Positions 42,076 through 51,807 are shown, numbered from the stretch's first letter. The stretch is 64,000 nt of DNA from Oceanobacillus iheyensis HTE831 (GCF_000011245.1 NC_004193.1:2024501-2088500), one strand, 5' to 3'. Translations and numbers: made by a program. The notes: a model not told the origin generated them from the letters alone.

Positions 42076-42807
42076 CTAATTACTTTCCTCTAAATTATGA
42101 TGGATATCTTGAACGTCTTCACTATCCTCAAGCGCATCTATTAACTTCATCATCTTCGCTTCATCTTCTTGAGATAGTTGATTATAGTTTTGCGGGAATA
42201 ATGTCACTTCAGAGTCAGCTAAAGTATAATCATTTTCTTCTAAATATTTTACAACTTCTTGGAAATCTTCCGGTTCGGTATAGAGTTCAAAAGCACCCTC
42301 TTGTGGAACAACATCTTCCGCTCCTGCTTCTAAAGCATCCATTGTTATAGTATCTTCGTCTAAAGTACCCTCTTCATTTTCAATAACAATATATCCTTTA
42401 CGATCAAACATAAATGATACACTACCATTCTCGCCAAGATTTCCACCGTTTTTTTTGAAAGCGTGTCTTACTTCAGCTGCCGTACGATTCTTATTATCAG
42501 TAAGAACATTAACAATTACGGCTACTCCACCTGGTCCATAGCCTTCATATGTTATTTCTTCATAGGTTGCTCCATCTAGAGAACCTGTTGCCTTCTTAAT
42601 GTTACGATCAATATTGTCATTTGGCATATTGTCGGCTTTTGCTTTCTCAACAGCTGTACGCAACGCGGCGTTTGTACCTAAATCCCCGCCACCTTGCTTA
42701 GCTGCAATATATATATCTTTAGCATGACGCATAAAAATTTTACCTTTTTTGGCATCTTGTGCATTTTTACGTTTTTGTATATTTTTCCATTTAGAATGAC
42801 CAGCCAT
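42076..42807 (-). CDS. yrbC: YebC/PmpR family protein
   Basis: A 243-residue member of the YebC (TACO1) family. The N-terminus [23 protein letters not shown] is the family hallmark, followed by [26 protein letters not shown] and [18 protein letters not shown]. Members were described as transcription regulators and more recently as helpers of translation through proline-rich stretches; which applies is not shown by the sequence. It lies between ruvA and a spore lipoprotein gene. Confidence 0.92.
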
Positions 42808-42884
42808 AAGATCTTCCCCTCTCTCTAAACTCTTTTTTTACTATATCAAAAAAAGCCTATTTGTCAAAGGGATAAAGACTTCTA

Positions 42885-43451
42885 TCACTGATTACCATCT
42901 ATCTTAAATATATCTTCAAATAAGTTTTCAACTTGTTCTCCCATTTCTTTTGCCTGCAGTCTGGAATCCAAATTTTTCATTCGGTCCCATTGTATATCAT
43001 CTGTATAAACAATAATTTCTTTATTTGTATCTTCAAGTTGTCTCTCGATATGCTTAACAAGTTTGTCTCCAGTATCAGGATCTGCATGTTCCTTTAAGAT
43101 CACCCCTACTACAATGCGATCTTCAGTAGATGCAACTTGTGCTTGGACAACGTCTACCCTATTTCTCAATGACTCAGTTATACGAATAGACTCTTCATTT
43201 GTGAAGGCATCTGTATAATTATTTGCACGGGTTTCATTAACACCATACTGTCTACTTTGAATATAACCACCTTGTTCACCAATTGATTCAGGTTGATTAG
43301 ATTCTTCCATTTCTTGATCTTCAAAGTGTATTGGTTGTACAGATTCAGTACGATTATTACTTGGCTGATCATTCGTTGTATTATCATCCGTGCACCCTAT
43401 TAAAAGGGTTCCAATAAAGATGATTAAAATAAATATAGTATACATCCTCAT
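42885..43451 (-). CDS. YhcN/YlaJ family sporulation lipoprotein
   Basis: A 188-residue protein with a lipoprotein signal peptide (helix then LLIGC, Cys20), a polar Asn/Gln/Glu-rich linker (residues 21-75) and the spore YhcN/YlaJ domain with ESLRNRVDVVQAQVASTEDRI and GVILKEHAD. By position next to safA it corresponds to B. subtilis CoxA, a cortex protein, although similarity outside the domain cannot be judged. GGAGG precedes the ATG. Likely transcribed in sporulating cells. Confidence 0.78.
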   Translation of the reverse strand: MRMYTIFILIIFIGTLLIGCTDDNTTNDQPSNNRTESVQPIHFEDQEMEESNQPESIGEQGGYIQSRQYGVNETRANNYTDAFTNEESIRITESLRNRVDVVQAQVASTEDRIVVGVILKEHADPDTGDKLVKHIERQLEDTNKEIIVYTDDIQWDRMKNLDSRLQAKEMGEQVENLFEDIFKIDGNQ

Positions 43452-43620
43452 AATAAAACCTCCCTTATACTTATTTTGTATAAGGAAGGTACTTTTACAC
43501 AGTTAAATATAGGTAATTTAAATAACTCGAATGGAACGGGCATTAAAAGCAGATTTCCAGAACGATTATACTTCTATTAATTGATTGATTAATTTAATCA
43601 GATCATGAACTTCCAGATAC

Positions 43621-43644
43621 CAGTGGGGGATAAGAACCCCACTG
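43621..43644 (-). terminator. hairpin after safA
   Basis: CAGTGGGG pairs with CCCCACTG around an eight-base loop. There is no good T-run, so it may end transcription weakly or stabilise the mRNA end. Confidence 0.45.
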
Positions 43645-43667
43645 TGATTCACTATTCCGTATTATAA

Positions 43668-44825
43668 TTACGAGGATGTGTTTGGTGATTGAGGGTAGAA
43701 TGGTGGTTTTGGATATACTGAACGTTGTTGATTATCTATAAATTGTGCAGGAAATGTTGGTTGTGAATGAGCTGGTGCTTGATTTTGTTGGGCATTCAAT
43801 TGCGGATTGTGTTGATTCGACTGAGACCTATTTTCATTTTTAGGCACCCCATCATTCATAGGAGGCGTCGCCCCTTGTTGTGGTCTGAAATAATTATCAT
43901 TTACTGGTCTGTCATAGCCTTGAAACATTTGTCCTTGATTCATATTGTTCAACATCCAATTCATGTCCTGACCATTGTTCATAGAGTTTTCAGTATTACT
44001 TTGTTGTTGTCCATTCATTGAATTATCGGGTGAACCAAAATTATTGCCTTGCCACATTCCATGATTATCATTTCCTTGATAACCGGTAAAATTCATTGTT
44101 GATGCATCACTTCCCCCACATCCACATCCTCCACCATTTGAGGTTCCCTGTACTTGACCATGTGGCGGATAAAATCCATGACCATGATGCATAGGCATTG
44201 GTGCAAAATAAGGATCAAAACATGGTGGCGGACATGGAACAAAATAGGCCGGACCCATATTTGGCGGACAAGGCATCGGTGGACAAGGCATTGGCGGGCA
44301 AGGTACTTGTATTGCCCCTGGCGGACAGAAATCCTCCACTGGCTTTTCTTTAGGCTTCTCTTTTGGTTTTTCTTTCGGTTTTTCTTTCGGCTTTACTTTT
44401 GGTTTCTCCTTGGGCTTTACTTTCGGTTTTTCCTTCGGTTTCTCTTTTTTCACTTGCTCTTTCGGTTTTTCTAAAATCGGCATACTTGGCATAGATGGCA
44501 TCGCAGGCATCTTCGGTTGTGTCTGCATCTCTTTTACTGGCTTTTCTTTCTTATACTCATCTTCTTTAACGACGGCAATAGGTGTTGGAGACTGATGTTT
44601 ATATGGATGTTGTGTTTCTTTCTTTTTAGGCTGCTGCGCTTCTTTGGCGATCGTTTCTTTTTTCACTTGCTTTGCTGTGCTTGGTATTTTTATTTTCATT
44701 CCTGGCATTATTTTTTCTGGGTTTGATAATTGTGTATTTACTTCTTTTAACTCTTGAAAATCAACTCCATACTGTTTGGATAAATTCCACAAGGTATCTC
44801 CCTTTTGAACAATGTGTATTTTCAA
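43668..44825 (-). CDS. safA: spore coat assembly protein SafA (LysM)
   Basis: A 385-residue protein. Residues 1-48 are a LysM domain (VQKGDTLWNLSKQYGVDFQELKEVN) that binds peptidoglycan; SafA sits at the cortex-coat border and organises inner coat proteins. The middle has a long Lys-Pro-Lys-Glu repeat (residues about 120-168), then a Cys-Pro-Pro repeat (CPPMPCPPMPCPP, about 175-190) and His-rich and Asn/Gln-rich tails to the C-terminus. The repeats are longer and more regular than I would expect for SafA and could act in cross-linking. It follows pheA on the same strand with a terminator between. Confidence 0.85.
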   Translation of the reverse strand: MKIHIVQKGDTLWNLSKQYGVDFQELKEVNTQLSNPEKIMPGMKIKIPSTAKQVKKETIAKEAQQPKKKETQHPYKHQSPTPIAVVKEDEYKKEKPVKEMQTQPKMPAMPSMPSMPILEKPKEQVKKEKPKEKPKVKPKEKPKVKPKEKPKEKPKEKPKEKPVEDFCPPGAIQVPCPPMPCPPMPCPPNMGPAYFVPCPPPCFDPYFAPMPMHHGHGFYPPHGQVQGTSNGGGCGCGGSDASTMNFTGYQGNDNHGMWQGNNFGSPDNSMNGQQQSNTENSMNNGQDMNWMLNNMNQGQMFQGYDRPVNDNYFRPQQGATPPMNDGVPKNENRSQSNQHNPQLNAQQNQAPAHSQPTFPAQFIDNQQRSVYPKPPFYPQSPNTSS

Positions 44826-45009
44826 AATGAACGAACTCCTTTCCCTTAACTTCTGGGCTGGGCTAATACTCTATATCAGCATATGCACTAGAAATAAAAA
44901 GTTGCATATAAGGAAAAAGCAGTTCTTCACAATCCCGTGAATACGTGAGTCGTTTTAATTAGTTAAATCATCCACTATAGATATATCTATAAACTCCTAT
45001 TAAAAATAA

Positions 45010-45039
45010 AAAAGCTATCGATTTTATATCGATAGCTCA
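45010..45039 (-). terminator. terminator after pheA
   Basis: GAGCTATCGATA pairs with TATCGATAGCTTTTTT with a short AAA loop, followed by TATTTTT on the minus strand. Confidence 0.85.
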
Positions 45040-45059
45040 CATCATTAATTACTTTAGGT

Positions 45060-45914
45060 TTAGTTTTGTAACATATGGTATACAGGGTAAGTACCTAAGA
45101 TCGTCACTTGACAGCCAAGTGCTTCCAGCTCTGATTTCACACCAGGAAATAACACATCATCATAGGGTTGATCTACATCAATAATAAAGAAATAATTACC
45201 TAATCCCGTTTTCGTCGGTCGTGATTCAATTTTAGACAAATTTAATTTTCTCCATGAAAAAGCAGATAAAATCTGATGAAGCGCACCAGACTGATCATTT
45301 GGTAAAGTAATCAGCATCGTCGTTTTTTCGGAATCTTTTTTATGCTTAATGTGTACCTTCTCCGGATGATTCGATAAAACTAAAAATCGTGTATGATTAT
45401 TGGGATAATCATGAATATTTTCTTGGAAAATATGTAACCCATATTCTTCTGCCGCTAACCGATTTCCAATTGCAGCGATGGGCTCATTTGAGTTACTTAC
45501 GATTTCAGCAGCTTTTCCGGTTGACGACGTATGTTTTGTCGTTGCAGCATGCAAGTGACGGTGTAGATATTGGTGACATTGTGCAATAGCATGACTATGC
45601 GAATATACTTCTTGAATATCTGACAGGTTGTTTGTTACTTCTTTTCGCACAAGTAAATGTTGTTGGATTGGTACTACTATTTCACCAACAACCGGCAATC
45701 GCACTTGATGTATTAAATAATCAATTGTCAATTGAACCGTACCTTCTATTGCATTTTCTATTGGCACAACTCCAATATCTACTTCACCTTTATCGACTGC
45801 ATCGATACATTCTGGAATGGTTCTATATCCATTTTTCATTTCTCCATTAAAGACTGAATCTACTGCCATTTTAGTAAATGTTCCTTTTGGTCCTAAATAC
45901 CCTATACTTGTCAC
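45060..45914 (-). CDS. pheA: prephenate dehydratase
   Basis: Makes phenylpyruvate in phenylalanine synthesis. The 284-residue single-function enzyme has IGYLGPKGTFTKMA at the N-terminus, VPIENAIEGTV, the catalytic TRFLVLS motif, and a C-terminal ACT domain (GALHQILSAFSWRKLNLSKIESRP) that senses phenylalanine. The start is GTG after GGGGGAAG. It lies downstream of obg; the pheB gene that separates these in B. subtilis is missing. Confidence 0.95.
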   Translation of the reverse strand: MTSIGYLGPKGTFTKMAVDSVFNGEMKNGYRTIPECIDAVDKGEVDIGVVPIENAIEGTVQLTIDYLIHQVRLPVVGEIVVPIQQHLLVRKEVTNNLSDIQEVYSHSHAIAQCHQYLHRHLHAATTKHTSSTGKAAEIVSNSNEPIAAIGNRLAAEEYGLHIFQENIHDYPNNHTRFLVLSNHPEKVHIKHKKDSEKTTMLITLPNDQSGALHQILSAFSWRKLNLSKIESRPTKTGLGNYFFIIDVDQPYDDVLFPGVKSELEALGCQVTILGTYPVYHMLQN

Positions 45915-45949
45915 TTTACTTCCCCCTTGCAGCTACTGTTGCATCATAG

Positions 45950-47230
45950 TTACTCTATAAATTCAAATTCATACTCAAGCAATCTGACAACATCCCCGTC
46001 TTGGGCTCCTTTTTCACGTAAAGCTTTATCTACACCCATTCCACGTAGTTGTCTAGCAAAGCGTTGTACGGCTTCATCATGTTGAAAATCAGTCATCTTA
46101 AATAATTTCTCTATACGTTGTCCATATAATACAAATGCACCATCTGGATCTCTTGTAATATGGAAAGGATCTTCTTCTTTTTGATATCTGTAAACAACAG
46201 TATCGTCTGTTTCTTCTAATTCTTTTTCATACTTTGGAATTGTTTCTAGTTTATCAGCTATAGCAAATAAAAGGTCTCTTAACCCATCCTTCGTTAAAGC
46301 AGATATTTCATACACAGGTATATCGTCTTCTAACTCATTTTTAAACTGAATGAGATTTTCTTGTGCATTTGGCATGTCCATTTTATTCGCTGCAATAATT
46401 TGCGGACGATCCATAAGTTTTTCATCATAATCGCTTAATTCTTGATTAATCTTTTTATAATCTTCATATGGATCTCTACCTTCTGTTCCTGCCATATCGA
46501 TAACGTGTAGAATAACTCTTGTTCGTTCAATATGTCTTAAAAATTGATGCCCTAGGCCTATTCCTTGTGATGCCCCTTCAATTAAACCTGGCAAGTCTGC
46601 CAAAACAAAACTCCGCGAATCCTGAGTGTCAACAACACCTAAGTTTGGTGATAATGTTGTAAAATGATAATCAGCAATCTTCGGCTTTGCGGCACTAACC
46701 ACAGACAGTAAAGTTGACTTACCAACACTTGGGAAGCCTACAAGACCTACATCCGCAATTAATTTCAATTCTACCTTTATATTTCTTTCTTGACCTGGTT
46801 CACCGTTCTCTGCCATATCTGGTGCAGGATTTCTAGGTGTTGCAAATCGTGTATTACCACGACCTCCTCGACCACCTTTAACAATAACAGCTTCTTGTTC
46901 GTGTTTTGTAAGATCAGCAATTACTTCTCCTGTATCTTCATCAATAACAGTCGTACCAGGGGGTACAGGAATTACTAATGGATCAGCATTTCTCCCATGC
47001 TGTGTTTTGCTCATTCCATTTTCTCCACGCTTACCTTTAAAATGACGGTTATAACGAAATTCCATTAATGTATTTAATCCTTCATCTACTTTAAATACAA
47101 CATTTGAACCATTACCGCCGTCTCCACCAGCCGGGCCGCCTTTAGGAACATATTTCTCTCTACGATATGCTACAAGGCCATTACCTCCATCCCCAGCTTT
47201 TACATATACACTTACTTGATCGACAAACAT
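45950..47230 (-). CDS. obg: GTPase Obg
   Basis: Ribosome-associated GTPase needed for growth, the general stress response and sporulation. The 426 residues hold the glycine-rich Obg fold (1-158), the G domain with GFPSVGKST (G1), [22 protein letters not shown] (G3) and NKMD (G4), and the C-terminal OCT domain (from about 345, ending FEFIE). It forms a unit with spo0B just upstream, 14 bases apart. Confidence 0.98.
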   Translation of the reverse strand: MFVDQVSVYVKAGDGGNGLVAYRREKYVPKGGPAGGDGGNGSNVVFKVDEGLNTLMEFRYNRHFKGKRGENGMSKTQHGRNADPLVIPVPPGTTVIDEDTGEVIADLTKHEQEAVIVKGGRGGRGNTRFATPRNPAPDMAENGEPGQERNIKVELKLIADVGLVGFPSVGKSTLLSVVSAAKPKIADYHFTTLSPNLGVVDTQDSRSFVLADLPGLIEGASQGIGLGHQFLRHIERTRVILHVIDMAGTEGRDPYEDYKKINQELSDYDEKLMDRPQIIAANKMDMPNAQENLIQFKNELEDDIPVYEISALTKDGLRDLLFAIADKLETIPKYEKELEETDDTVVYRYQKEEDPFHITRDPDGAFVLYGQRIEKLFKMTDFQHDEAVQRFARQLRGMGVDKALREKGAQDGDVVRLLEYEFEFIE

Positions 47231-47244
47231 TTTATTTCACCTCA

Positions 47245-47772
47245 TTATTCTCTAATTAGCGAGAATACGAATTGCAACCGGTCATTAAATCGTTCGATTT
47301 GTACATTTCCTAAATTACTTTGCAAAACGTCAATTGCCAGATTAGGAATATTTCCTTGTATACTATAAACAATATCCCATCGGTCATTATTGATGTTATC
47401 TATAATTCGTATTTCCACTTCATACATGGAATCAGAATTTAAGTGATTCTGTAATTCATGCATTATTTGATTACATTTGCTTACTATCCATTCATCATTT
47501 ATTAAATGATTAGAAGTAGTAGAAGTTGCTTCTATAAAGTAAGTCATCGAATACGATTTATAATATCGTTCGAATTCTAATATCCATAGCATTAAAGAAG
47601 GAGCCTGTAATTGCATTAATTTCCTCTCTTCTTCGTAATAAGCAATCGCCTCATTTAATTTATCTTCAGCCTTTTCTACTTTCCCCATACTCAAATATCC
47701 AGATACTAGTTGTAATCGATTCATTAAATCATGACGATAATGTTGAATTATATGCAGTACATTGTCAGTCAT
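47245..47772 (-). CDS. spo0B: sporulation phosphotransferase Spo0B
   Basis: Passes the phosphate from Spo0F to Spo0A in the sporulation phosphorelay. The 175-residue protein begins with a helical hairpin; HYRHDLMNRLQLVSGYLSMGK carries the phosphorylated His (in RHD) as in B. subtilis His30. The C-terminal half is a degenerate kinase-like fold with low conservation. GAGGTG lies six bases before the ATG at 47772. Followed by obg. Confidence 0.9.
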   Translation of the reverse strand: MTDNVLHIIQHYRHDLMNRLQLVSGYLSMGKVEKAEDKLNEAIAYYEEERKLMQLQAPSLMLWILEFERYYKSYSMTYFIEATSTTSNHLINDEWIVSKCNQIMHELQNHLNSDSMYEVEIRIIDNINNDRWDIVYSIQGNIPNLAIDVLQSNLGNVQIERFNDRLQFVFSLIRE

Positions 47773-47869
47773 CGATTTCACCTCATTAAAACTGAGTATA
47801 GCAGAAAAAGGGAGAAAGCAAAAGAATGACTCATAAAAAGCAAAAGGAAATTTTTATAAGAAATGAACA

Positions 47870-48030
47870 AACACACATGCGCCCATTTAGAAACGCAGCA
47901 AGTGTGGCCCTGTTATTTAGGGGGATTCCACAGAAGTCGAACTTCTTAGGGAAGAGTGGATGATGATTTCACTACAAGGGTATTAATTTGAATAGATGTT
48001 AAAAAGGCCATCTGACTTATACTTTCTTCC
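47870..48030. repeat. decayed copy of the 37-kb intergenic repeat
   Basis: Follows the element at 37003-37372 in the same order: ATGCGCCCATTTA, then GGCCCTGTTATTTAGGGG, GTCGAACTTCTT, TTTCACTACAAGGGTAT and an AAGGCCATCTGACTTATAC-like end. There is only one worn copy of the inner unit. It sits between rpmA and spo0B. Confidence 0.55.
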
Positions 48031-48035
48031 CCCAA

Positions 48036-48075
48036 GAAAAAAGAACTCCAGTTTTAAACCGGAGTTCTTTTTCTT
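48036..48075 (-). terminator. terminator after rpmA
   Basis: AAAGAACTCCGG pairs with CTGGAGTTCTTTTTT around a short AT loop, T-run after it. It ends rplU-prp-rpmA. Confidence 0.88.
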
Positions 48076-48087
48076 AAGCATATAAAA

Positions 48088-48378
48088 TTATGCTTCTTTA
48101 GCAACTGGATATACACTTACTTTTTTACGGTTACGACCATAGCGTTCGAATTTCACAACACCGTCGATTTTTGAGAAAAGCGTGTCATCTCCGCCGCGAC
48201 CCACGTTTTCACCTGGGTAGATTTTTGTTCCACGTTGGCGATAAAGGATAGATCCGCCAGACACAAATTGACCGTCTGCACGCTTAGAACCTAGGCGTTT
48301 CGATTCAGAATCACGTCCGTTTTTGGAACTACCTTGCCCTTTTTTCGTAGAGAAAAATTGTAAATCAAGACGTAGCAT
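48088..48378 (-). CDS. rpmA: ribosomal protein L27
   Basis: A 96-residue 50S protein whose N-terminus reaches the peptidyl transfer centre. It begins with the Firmicute leader [10 protein letters not shown] before [20 protein letters not shown]; the leader must be removed by the protease Prp, whose gene is directly upstream, before the protein works. The rest ([18 protein letters not shown]) is fully typical. Confidence 0.98.
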   Translation of the reverse strand: MLRLDLQFFSTKKGQGSSKNGRDSESKRLGSKRADGQFVSGGSILYRQRGTKIYPGENVGRGGDDTLFSKIDGVVKFERYGRNRKKVSVYPVAKEA

Positions 48379-48392
48379 AGAAATGCACCTCC

Positions 48393-48722
48393 TTATTTAT
48401 AATTCACTTGCATATGATTTCCGTATTCCGCTTCAATTGTTTGAAGGGATACTACCATACCTTCTAATAGTAGCTGAATACGTTCAGCTACCTCTAGATC
48501 AAGGTCTTCAGGAATTCCTACGTATAAGTAGCCTCCGTCTTTCCCTTGATCAATATGCAAATCTGTATCACATAATTTAATTACTGCATTCACTCCCCCA
48601 AACGATACAGCAGATACTCCTGCACAGACAAGGTCATAACCATATGGTCCACTATCTGCATGTCCAGAAAGTTCAAATGCCGTTATTTGGTTGTTTGTTT
48701 GGAATACAGTAACTTTAATCAT
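48393..48722 (-). CDS. prp: ribosomal-processing cysteine protease Prp
   Basis: A 109-residue cysteine protease that removes the N-terminal leader of L27 in Firmicutes. The catalytic His is in [13 protein letters not shown] (residue about 21) and the Cys in [13 protein letters not shown] (about 33). It lies between rplU and rpmA, as in the usual Firmicute operon, 14 bases before its substrate gene. Confidence 0.93.
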   Translation of the reverse strand: MIKVTVFQTNNQITAFELSGHADSGPYGYDLVCAGVSAVSFGGVNAVIKLCDTDLHIDQGKDGGYLYVGIPEDLDLEVAERIQLLLEGMVVSLQTIEAEYGNHMQVNYK

Positions 48723-48739
48723 TATAGCCCACAGAACCT

Positions 48740-49048
48740 TTATGCATTAATTTTGTCGATTACTAACTTCGTGTAAGGTTGACGATGACCTTGTTTACGA
48801 TGATAGTTCTTTTTCGGCTTAAACTTGTGTACATCAATTTTCTTTTGACGACCATGTTTTTCTACTTTTGCAGTAACAGTAGCACCGTCGATTAATGGAG
48901 CACCAACTTTAACGTCATCCCCACCAATGAATAGTACTTTGTCAAATGTAACAGATTCATTTACATCAGCTGTAACTTTTTCTACATAGATTTCTTGGCC
49001 TTCAACTACTTTAATTTGCTTACCACCAGTTTCAATAATTGCGTACAT
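48740..49048 (-). CDS. rplU: ribosomal protein L21
   Basis: A 102-residue 50S subunit protein starting [14 protein letters not shown], with [20 protein letters not shown] near the end. GAGGAGG lies upstream of the ATG at 49048; the six extra codons before it belong to the leader. First gene of rplU-prp-rpmA. Confidence 0.98.
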   Translation of the reverse strand: MYAIIETGGKQIKVVEGQEIYVEKVTADVNESVTFDKVLFIGGDDVKVGAPLIDGATVTAKVEKHGRQKKIDVHKFKPKKNYHRKQGHRQPYTKLVIDKINA

Positions 49049-49059
49049 GTTCTTGCACC

Positions 49060-49195
49060 TCCTCATTCAACTCAGACTCGCCATTTAGGTAATCCAATAC
49101 GGATTTTAAAAATGTTAAGCAAAAAACAACGAATGCTGTTTTACGCTTTTTACACTCACCTATTCTGTGCGGTTGTAGCACGGGCGCTACGATGA
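49060..49195 (-). ncRNA. L21 leader (ribosomal protein leader)
   Basis: The minus strand shows GTAGCGCCCGTGCTACA, AGAATAGGTGAGTG and AAAGCGTAAAACAGC before rplU, the conserved parts of the L21 leader of Firmicutes. It probably mediates feedback by L21, though the mechanism has not been shown to my knowledge. Confidence 0.82.
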
Positions 49196-49206
49196 ATAAC
49201 AGATTG

Positions 49207-49236
49207 ATGTTACCATGTTTTAATCTAATTTGTCAA
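49207..49236 (-). promoter_or_regulatory. sigma-A promoter of rplU
   Basis: TTGACA (49231-49236) and TAACAT (49207-49212) are 18 bases apart on the minus strand, upstream of the L21 leader. Confidence 0.7.
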
Positions 49237-49256
49237 GCACCTATCCCAAAATTAGA

Positions 49257-50120
49257 TTACTTATACAAAAAAGAATCGCCAATTCTACCTTTAATTTGAT
49301 TCTCCTTAAAATAAAGTTCTAGACATTCATTATCATCTAAAAATATTCTCGATTGATCTGGGTATTTTATATAAATTGGATGTTTTTTTTCACGATGAAA
49401 GAAAGACAATACCTCTCCATATGTACTTTCAGATGAGACATATAAAGGCTTTACAGAACGAACAATATGTTTTCCTTCATATCGGTGAAGCAGAAATCTT
49501 ATAAACACATAGAAACGTTGCTTCCACTCTCTCCAATTTTCCACAAATAGAAATGCCCAGACAAAAAAAGCACTCAACGTAAAAGGTAAAAATAAGAATT
49601 GTACGGCTACAACAACTACTATCATAACGAATGATGATAATATCGTAAAATGGTATGCTCCTTTAAAAGGAAATAAATACGAACAAAGTAATAATAATAA
49701 TTTACCGCCATCTAATGGCCAAACTGGTATTAAATTAAACAAGAGGATCATCGAATTATAATAGAAAATTAAAGAAATCAACGCCTCCGGCAATAATTGA
49801 AACTCGTTCACCAAAAACAATCCACCATAAATAAGAATATGAACAAATGGTCCCGCAATAGTTACAACTAACTCTTCTCGAATCGGTTTATTTCCATGTT
49901 CATCCGTTTTCATTACTCCACCAAATGCCCACAATATAACTAAAGGAATTCGCCATTTATAGTACGTAGCTGCAAAAAAATGCCCAAGTTCATGCAAAAG
50001 AACAAGAGAAAAGATAATTGCCATTTCCATAATAGTACCCGTTAAAAAGGACACGATGATAAATATTAATAAAATGGGGTGTATGCGAATAGGTGGAATC
50101 CATCTTTTAATTATTGTCAT
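49257..50120 (-). CDS. spoIVFB: SpoIVFB, intramembrane protease for pro-sigma-K
   Basis: Site-2-type metalloprotease that cuts pro-SigK in the mother cell. The 287 residues have about six membrane helices, the zinc motif HELGH in the second helix (near 44) and LIPVWPLDGGK near 135 with the Asp ligand, plus a C-terminal CBS-like domain (TYGEVLSFFHREKKHPIYI). It overlaps the end of spoIVFA by about 14 bases. Its substrate gene sigK is at the left end of the window, about 50 kb away. Confidence 0.95.
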   Translation of the reverse strand: MTIIKRWIPPIRIHPILLIFIIVSFLTGTIMEMAIIFSLVLLHELGHFFAATYYKWRIPLVILWAFGGVMKTDEHGNKPIREELVVTIAGPFVHILIYGGLFLVNEFQLLPEALISLIFYYNSMILLFNLIPVWPLDGGKLLLLLCSYLFPFKGAYHFTILSSFVMIVVVVAVQFLFLPFTLSAFFVWAFLFVENWREWKQRFYVFIRFLLHRYEGKHIVRSVKPLYVSSESTYGEVLSFFHREKKHPIYIKYPDQSRIFLDDNECLELYFKENQIKGRIGDSFLYK

Positions 50121-50883
50121 CAACTTGAATCACCTGTGCAGGATCTACATAATGATTATCCTTCTCGATGGAGAAAAAAACCGATTGTTCTTCATTAGTA
50201 GGTGTAAACGTTCCTACTAGCTCGTTTGCTTGAATAAATTGATAAAGATGAACATCAACTGAACTTAAATTTCCATATTGAGAAATCGATCCATCGGAAT
50301 GTTGAATCTTCACTGTTTTTTCTGTACTCGTATCATTTCCTGCAAATACAATAACCCCTTCATTTATCGCGGTTACGTTGGTCGATTGTCCTGGGTCAAT
50401 CTTTATGCCAATTCCATTCGCTTCAAATGACTCTGAGATATTACCAGTTACCGGTAGTGCTACTGGTTGAGAATCCTCTCCTTCCGTAACAACACTAGGA
50501 GTTAAAGAGAGCGGTCTTCCAAATACTTCTTTGTACCAAACGTTAACTTTAGCAAAAGGAAATTGATCGGTTAATGCAGAAGCTGCCCAAGCTTTTGGTT
50601 TGTTTAAAACAGGCGATTCTGATTCCCAAATAATTGCTGCCCCAAGAAAAAGCATAAGTGATAATATTGCCTTTACCGCGTATTTTGTAACAGGAGACGA
50701 ACTGCTTTTTTTACTTTGATTTGCACTGGTAGGGAAAGTAGGATAATATCCATGCGATTCTTCCGTGTCTGGAAGAACATGTGACCTAAGATAGTCTTTC
50801 CCTTTAGATTGGTCTTGCTTTATTCCCCTTGCTTTTTTCCGCTGTTCAATTGATTTTCTAATCTTTTGAATATCCTTATCCAT
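50107..50883 (-). CDS. spoIVFA: SpoIVFA, regulator of SpoIVFB
   Basis: Membrane anchor and inhibitor of SpoIVFB until a forespore signal cuts it. The 258 residues have a charged cytosolic N-terminus (KSIEQRKKARGIKQDQ), one membrane helix at about 70-88 and an external M23-like (LytM) domain (GIGIKIDPGQSTNVTAINEG, VKIQHSDGSISQYGNL) that lacks the zinc ligands of active peptidases. The ATG at 50883 has GAAGGAATG before it. Coupled with spoIVFB. Confidence 0.92.
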   Translation of the reverse strand: MDKDIQKIRKSIEQRKKARGIKQDQSKGKDYLRSHVLPDTEESHGYYPTFPTSANQSKKSSSSPVTKYAVKAILSLMLFLGAAIIWESESPVLNKPKAWAASALTDQFPFAKVNVWYKEVFGRPLSLTPSVVTEGEDSQPVALPVTGNISESFEANGIGIKIDPGQSTNVTAINEGVIVFAGNDTSTEKTVKIQHSDGSISQYGNLSSVDVHLYQFIQANELVGTFTPTNEEQSVFFSIEKDNHYVDPAQVIQVDDNN

Positions 50884-50965
50884 AGCCTCACATTCCTTCA
50901 CTTGATTTGTACCATGTATATGTACAAGCTTCACATTCTATGAACAAGGAATATTATTTATATGT

Positions 50966-51005
50966 AAAAACACCTCAAAACCTACCAACTGTTTTGAGGT
51001 GTTTA
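50966..51005 (-). terminator. terminator after minD
   Basis: AAACACCTCAAAACAG pairs with GGTTTTGAGGTGTTTTT, T-run following on the minus strand. It closes the mreBCD-minCD operon. Confidence 0.9.
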
Positions 51006-51012
51006 CGTTGAA

Positions 51013-51807
51013 TTATATTTTAAAAAATTCTTTTACTCGTTGGAAAATACCTTTTTCATCATCAAGTGCTTGCAAAGGTACTGTCTCCCCTAATATTCTT
51101 CTCGCAATATTTCGATAAGCAATCGAAGCCTTAGAATTTGGATGAAGTGCAATTGGCTCTCCATTATTAGATGCTTTAATTACTTCATCATCATCTACAA
51201 CGATCCCAATTAAATCAATAGATAGTAAATTAACGATATCATCTATATCTAACATGTCACCATTTTTCATCATATGATTACGTATACGATTAATAACCAA
51301 TCTAGGTGATTCTTTCATATCCTGTTTTTCTAATAAACCTACAATTCGATCTGCATCACGCACACTGGATTTTTCCGGAGTAGTTACTACGATCGCTCGG
51401 TCTGCACCTGCAATCGCATTTTGGAATCCTTGCTCTATTCCTGCTGGACAATCAATTATAATATAATCATACTCTTGTTTTAATTCCGCAATTATTTCTT
51501 TCATTCCTTGAATCGTAACAGCAGTTTTATCACTTGTCTGCGCTGCAGGTAATAGCGTTAAATAATCAAAACGTTTGTCTTTTATAAGAGCTTGTTTTAA
51601 TTTACATCTTTCCTCTATTACATCAACAATATCAAAAATTATTCTGTTTTCTAACCCCATTACAACATCTAAATTTCTAAGTCCAATATCTGTATCAATC
51701 AAACATACTTTTTTCTCCATTAATGCTAGGGCAGTTCCGATATTCGCTGAAGTAGTGGTTTTTCCTACTCCGCCTTTACCAGAAGTAATTACGATAGCTT
51801 CACCCAT
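51013..51807 (-). CDS. minD: septum site-determining ATPase MinD
   Basis: Membrane-bound ATPase that carries MinC to cell poles. The 264 residues have the deviant Walker A GKGGVGKTTTSANIG near residue 10, DTDIGLRNLDVVMG, IIDCPAGIEQG, and end in an amphipathic helix (FQRVKEFFKI) that binds the membrane. Starts inside the minC end by eight bases. In Bacillus it works with DivIVA. Confidence 0.97.
   Translation of the reverse strand: MGEAIVITSGKGGVGKTTTSANIGTALALMEKKVCLIDTDIGLRNLDVVMGLENRIIFDIVDVIEERCKLKQALIKDKRFDYLTLLPAAQTSDKTAVTIQGMKEIIAELKQEYDYIIIDCPAGIEQGFQNAIAGADRAIVVTTPEKSSVRDADRIVGLLEKQDMKESPRLVINRIRNHMMKNGDMLDIDDIVNLLSIDLIGIVVDDDEVIKASNNGEPIALHPNSKASIAYRNIARRILGETVPLQALDDEKGIFQRVKEFFKI

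Noticed and set aside
44154..44726. Several plus-strand reading frames opposite safA
   Set aside because: They are the complement of the KPKE and CPP repeats of safA and give low-complexity Phe/Trp-rich output.
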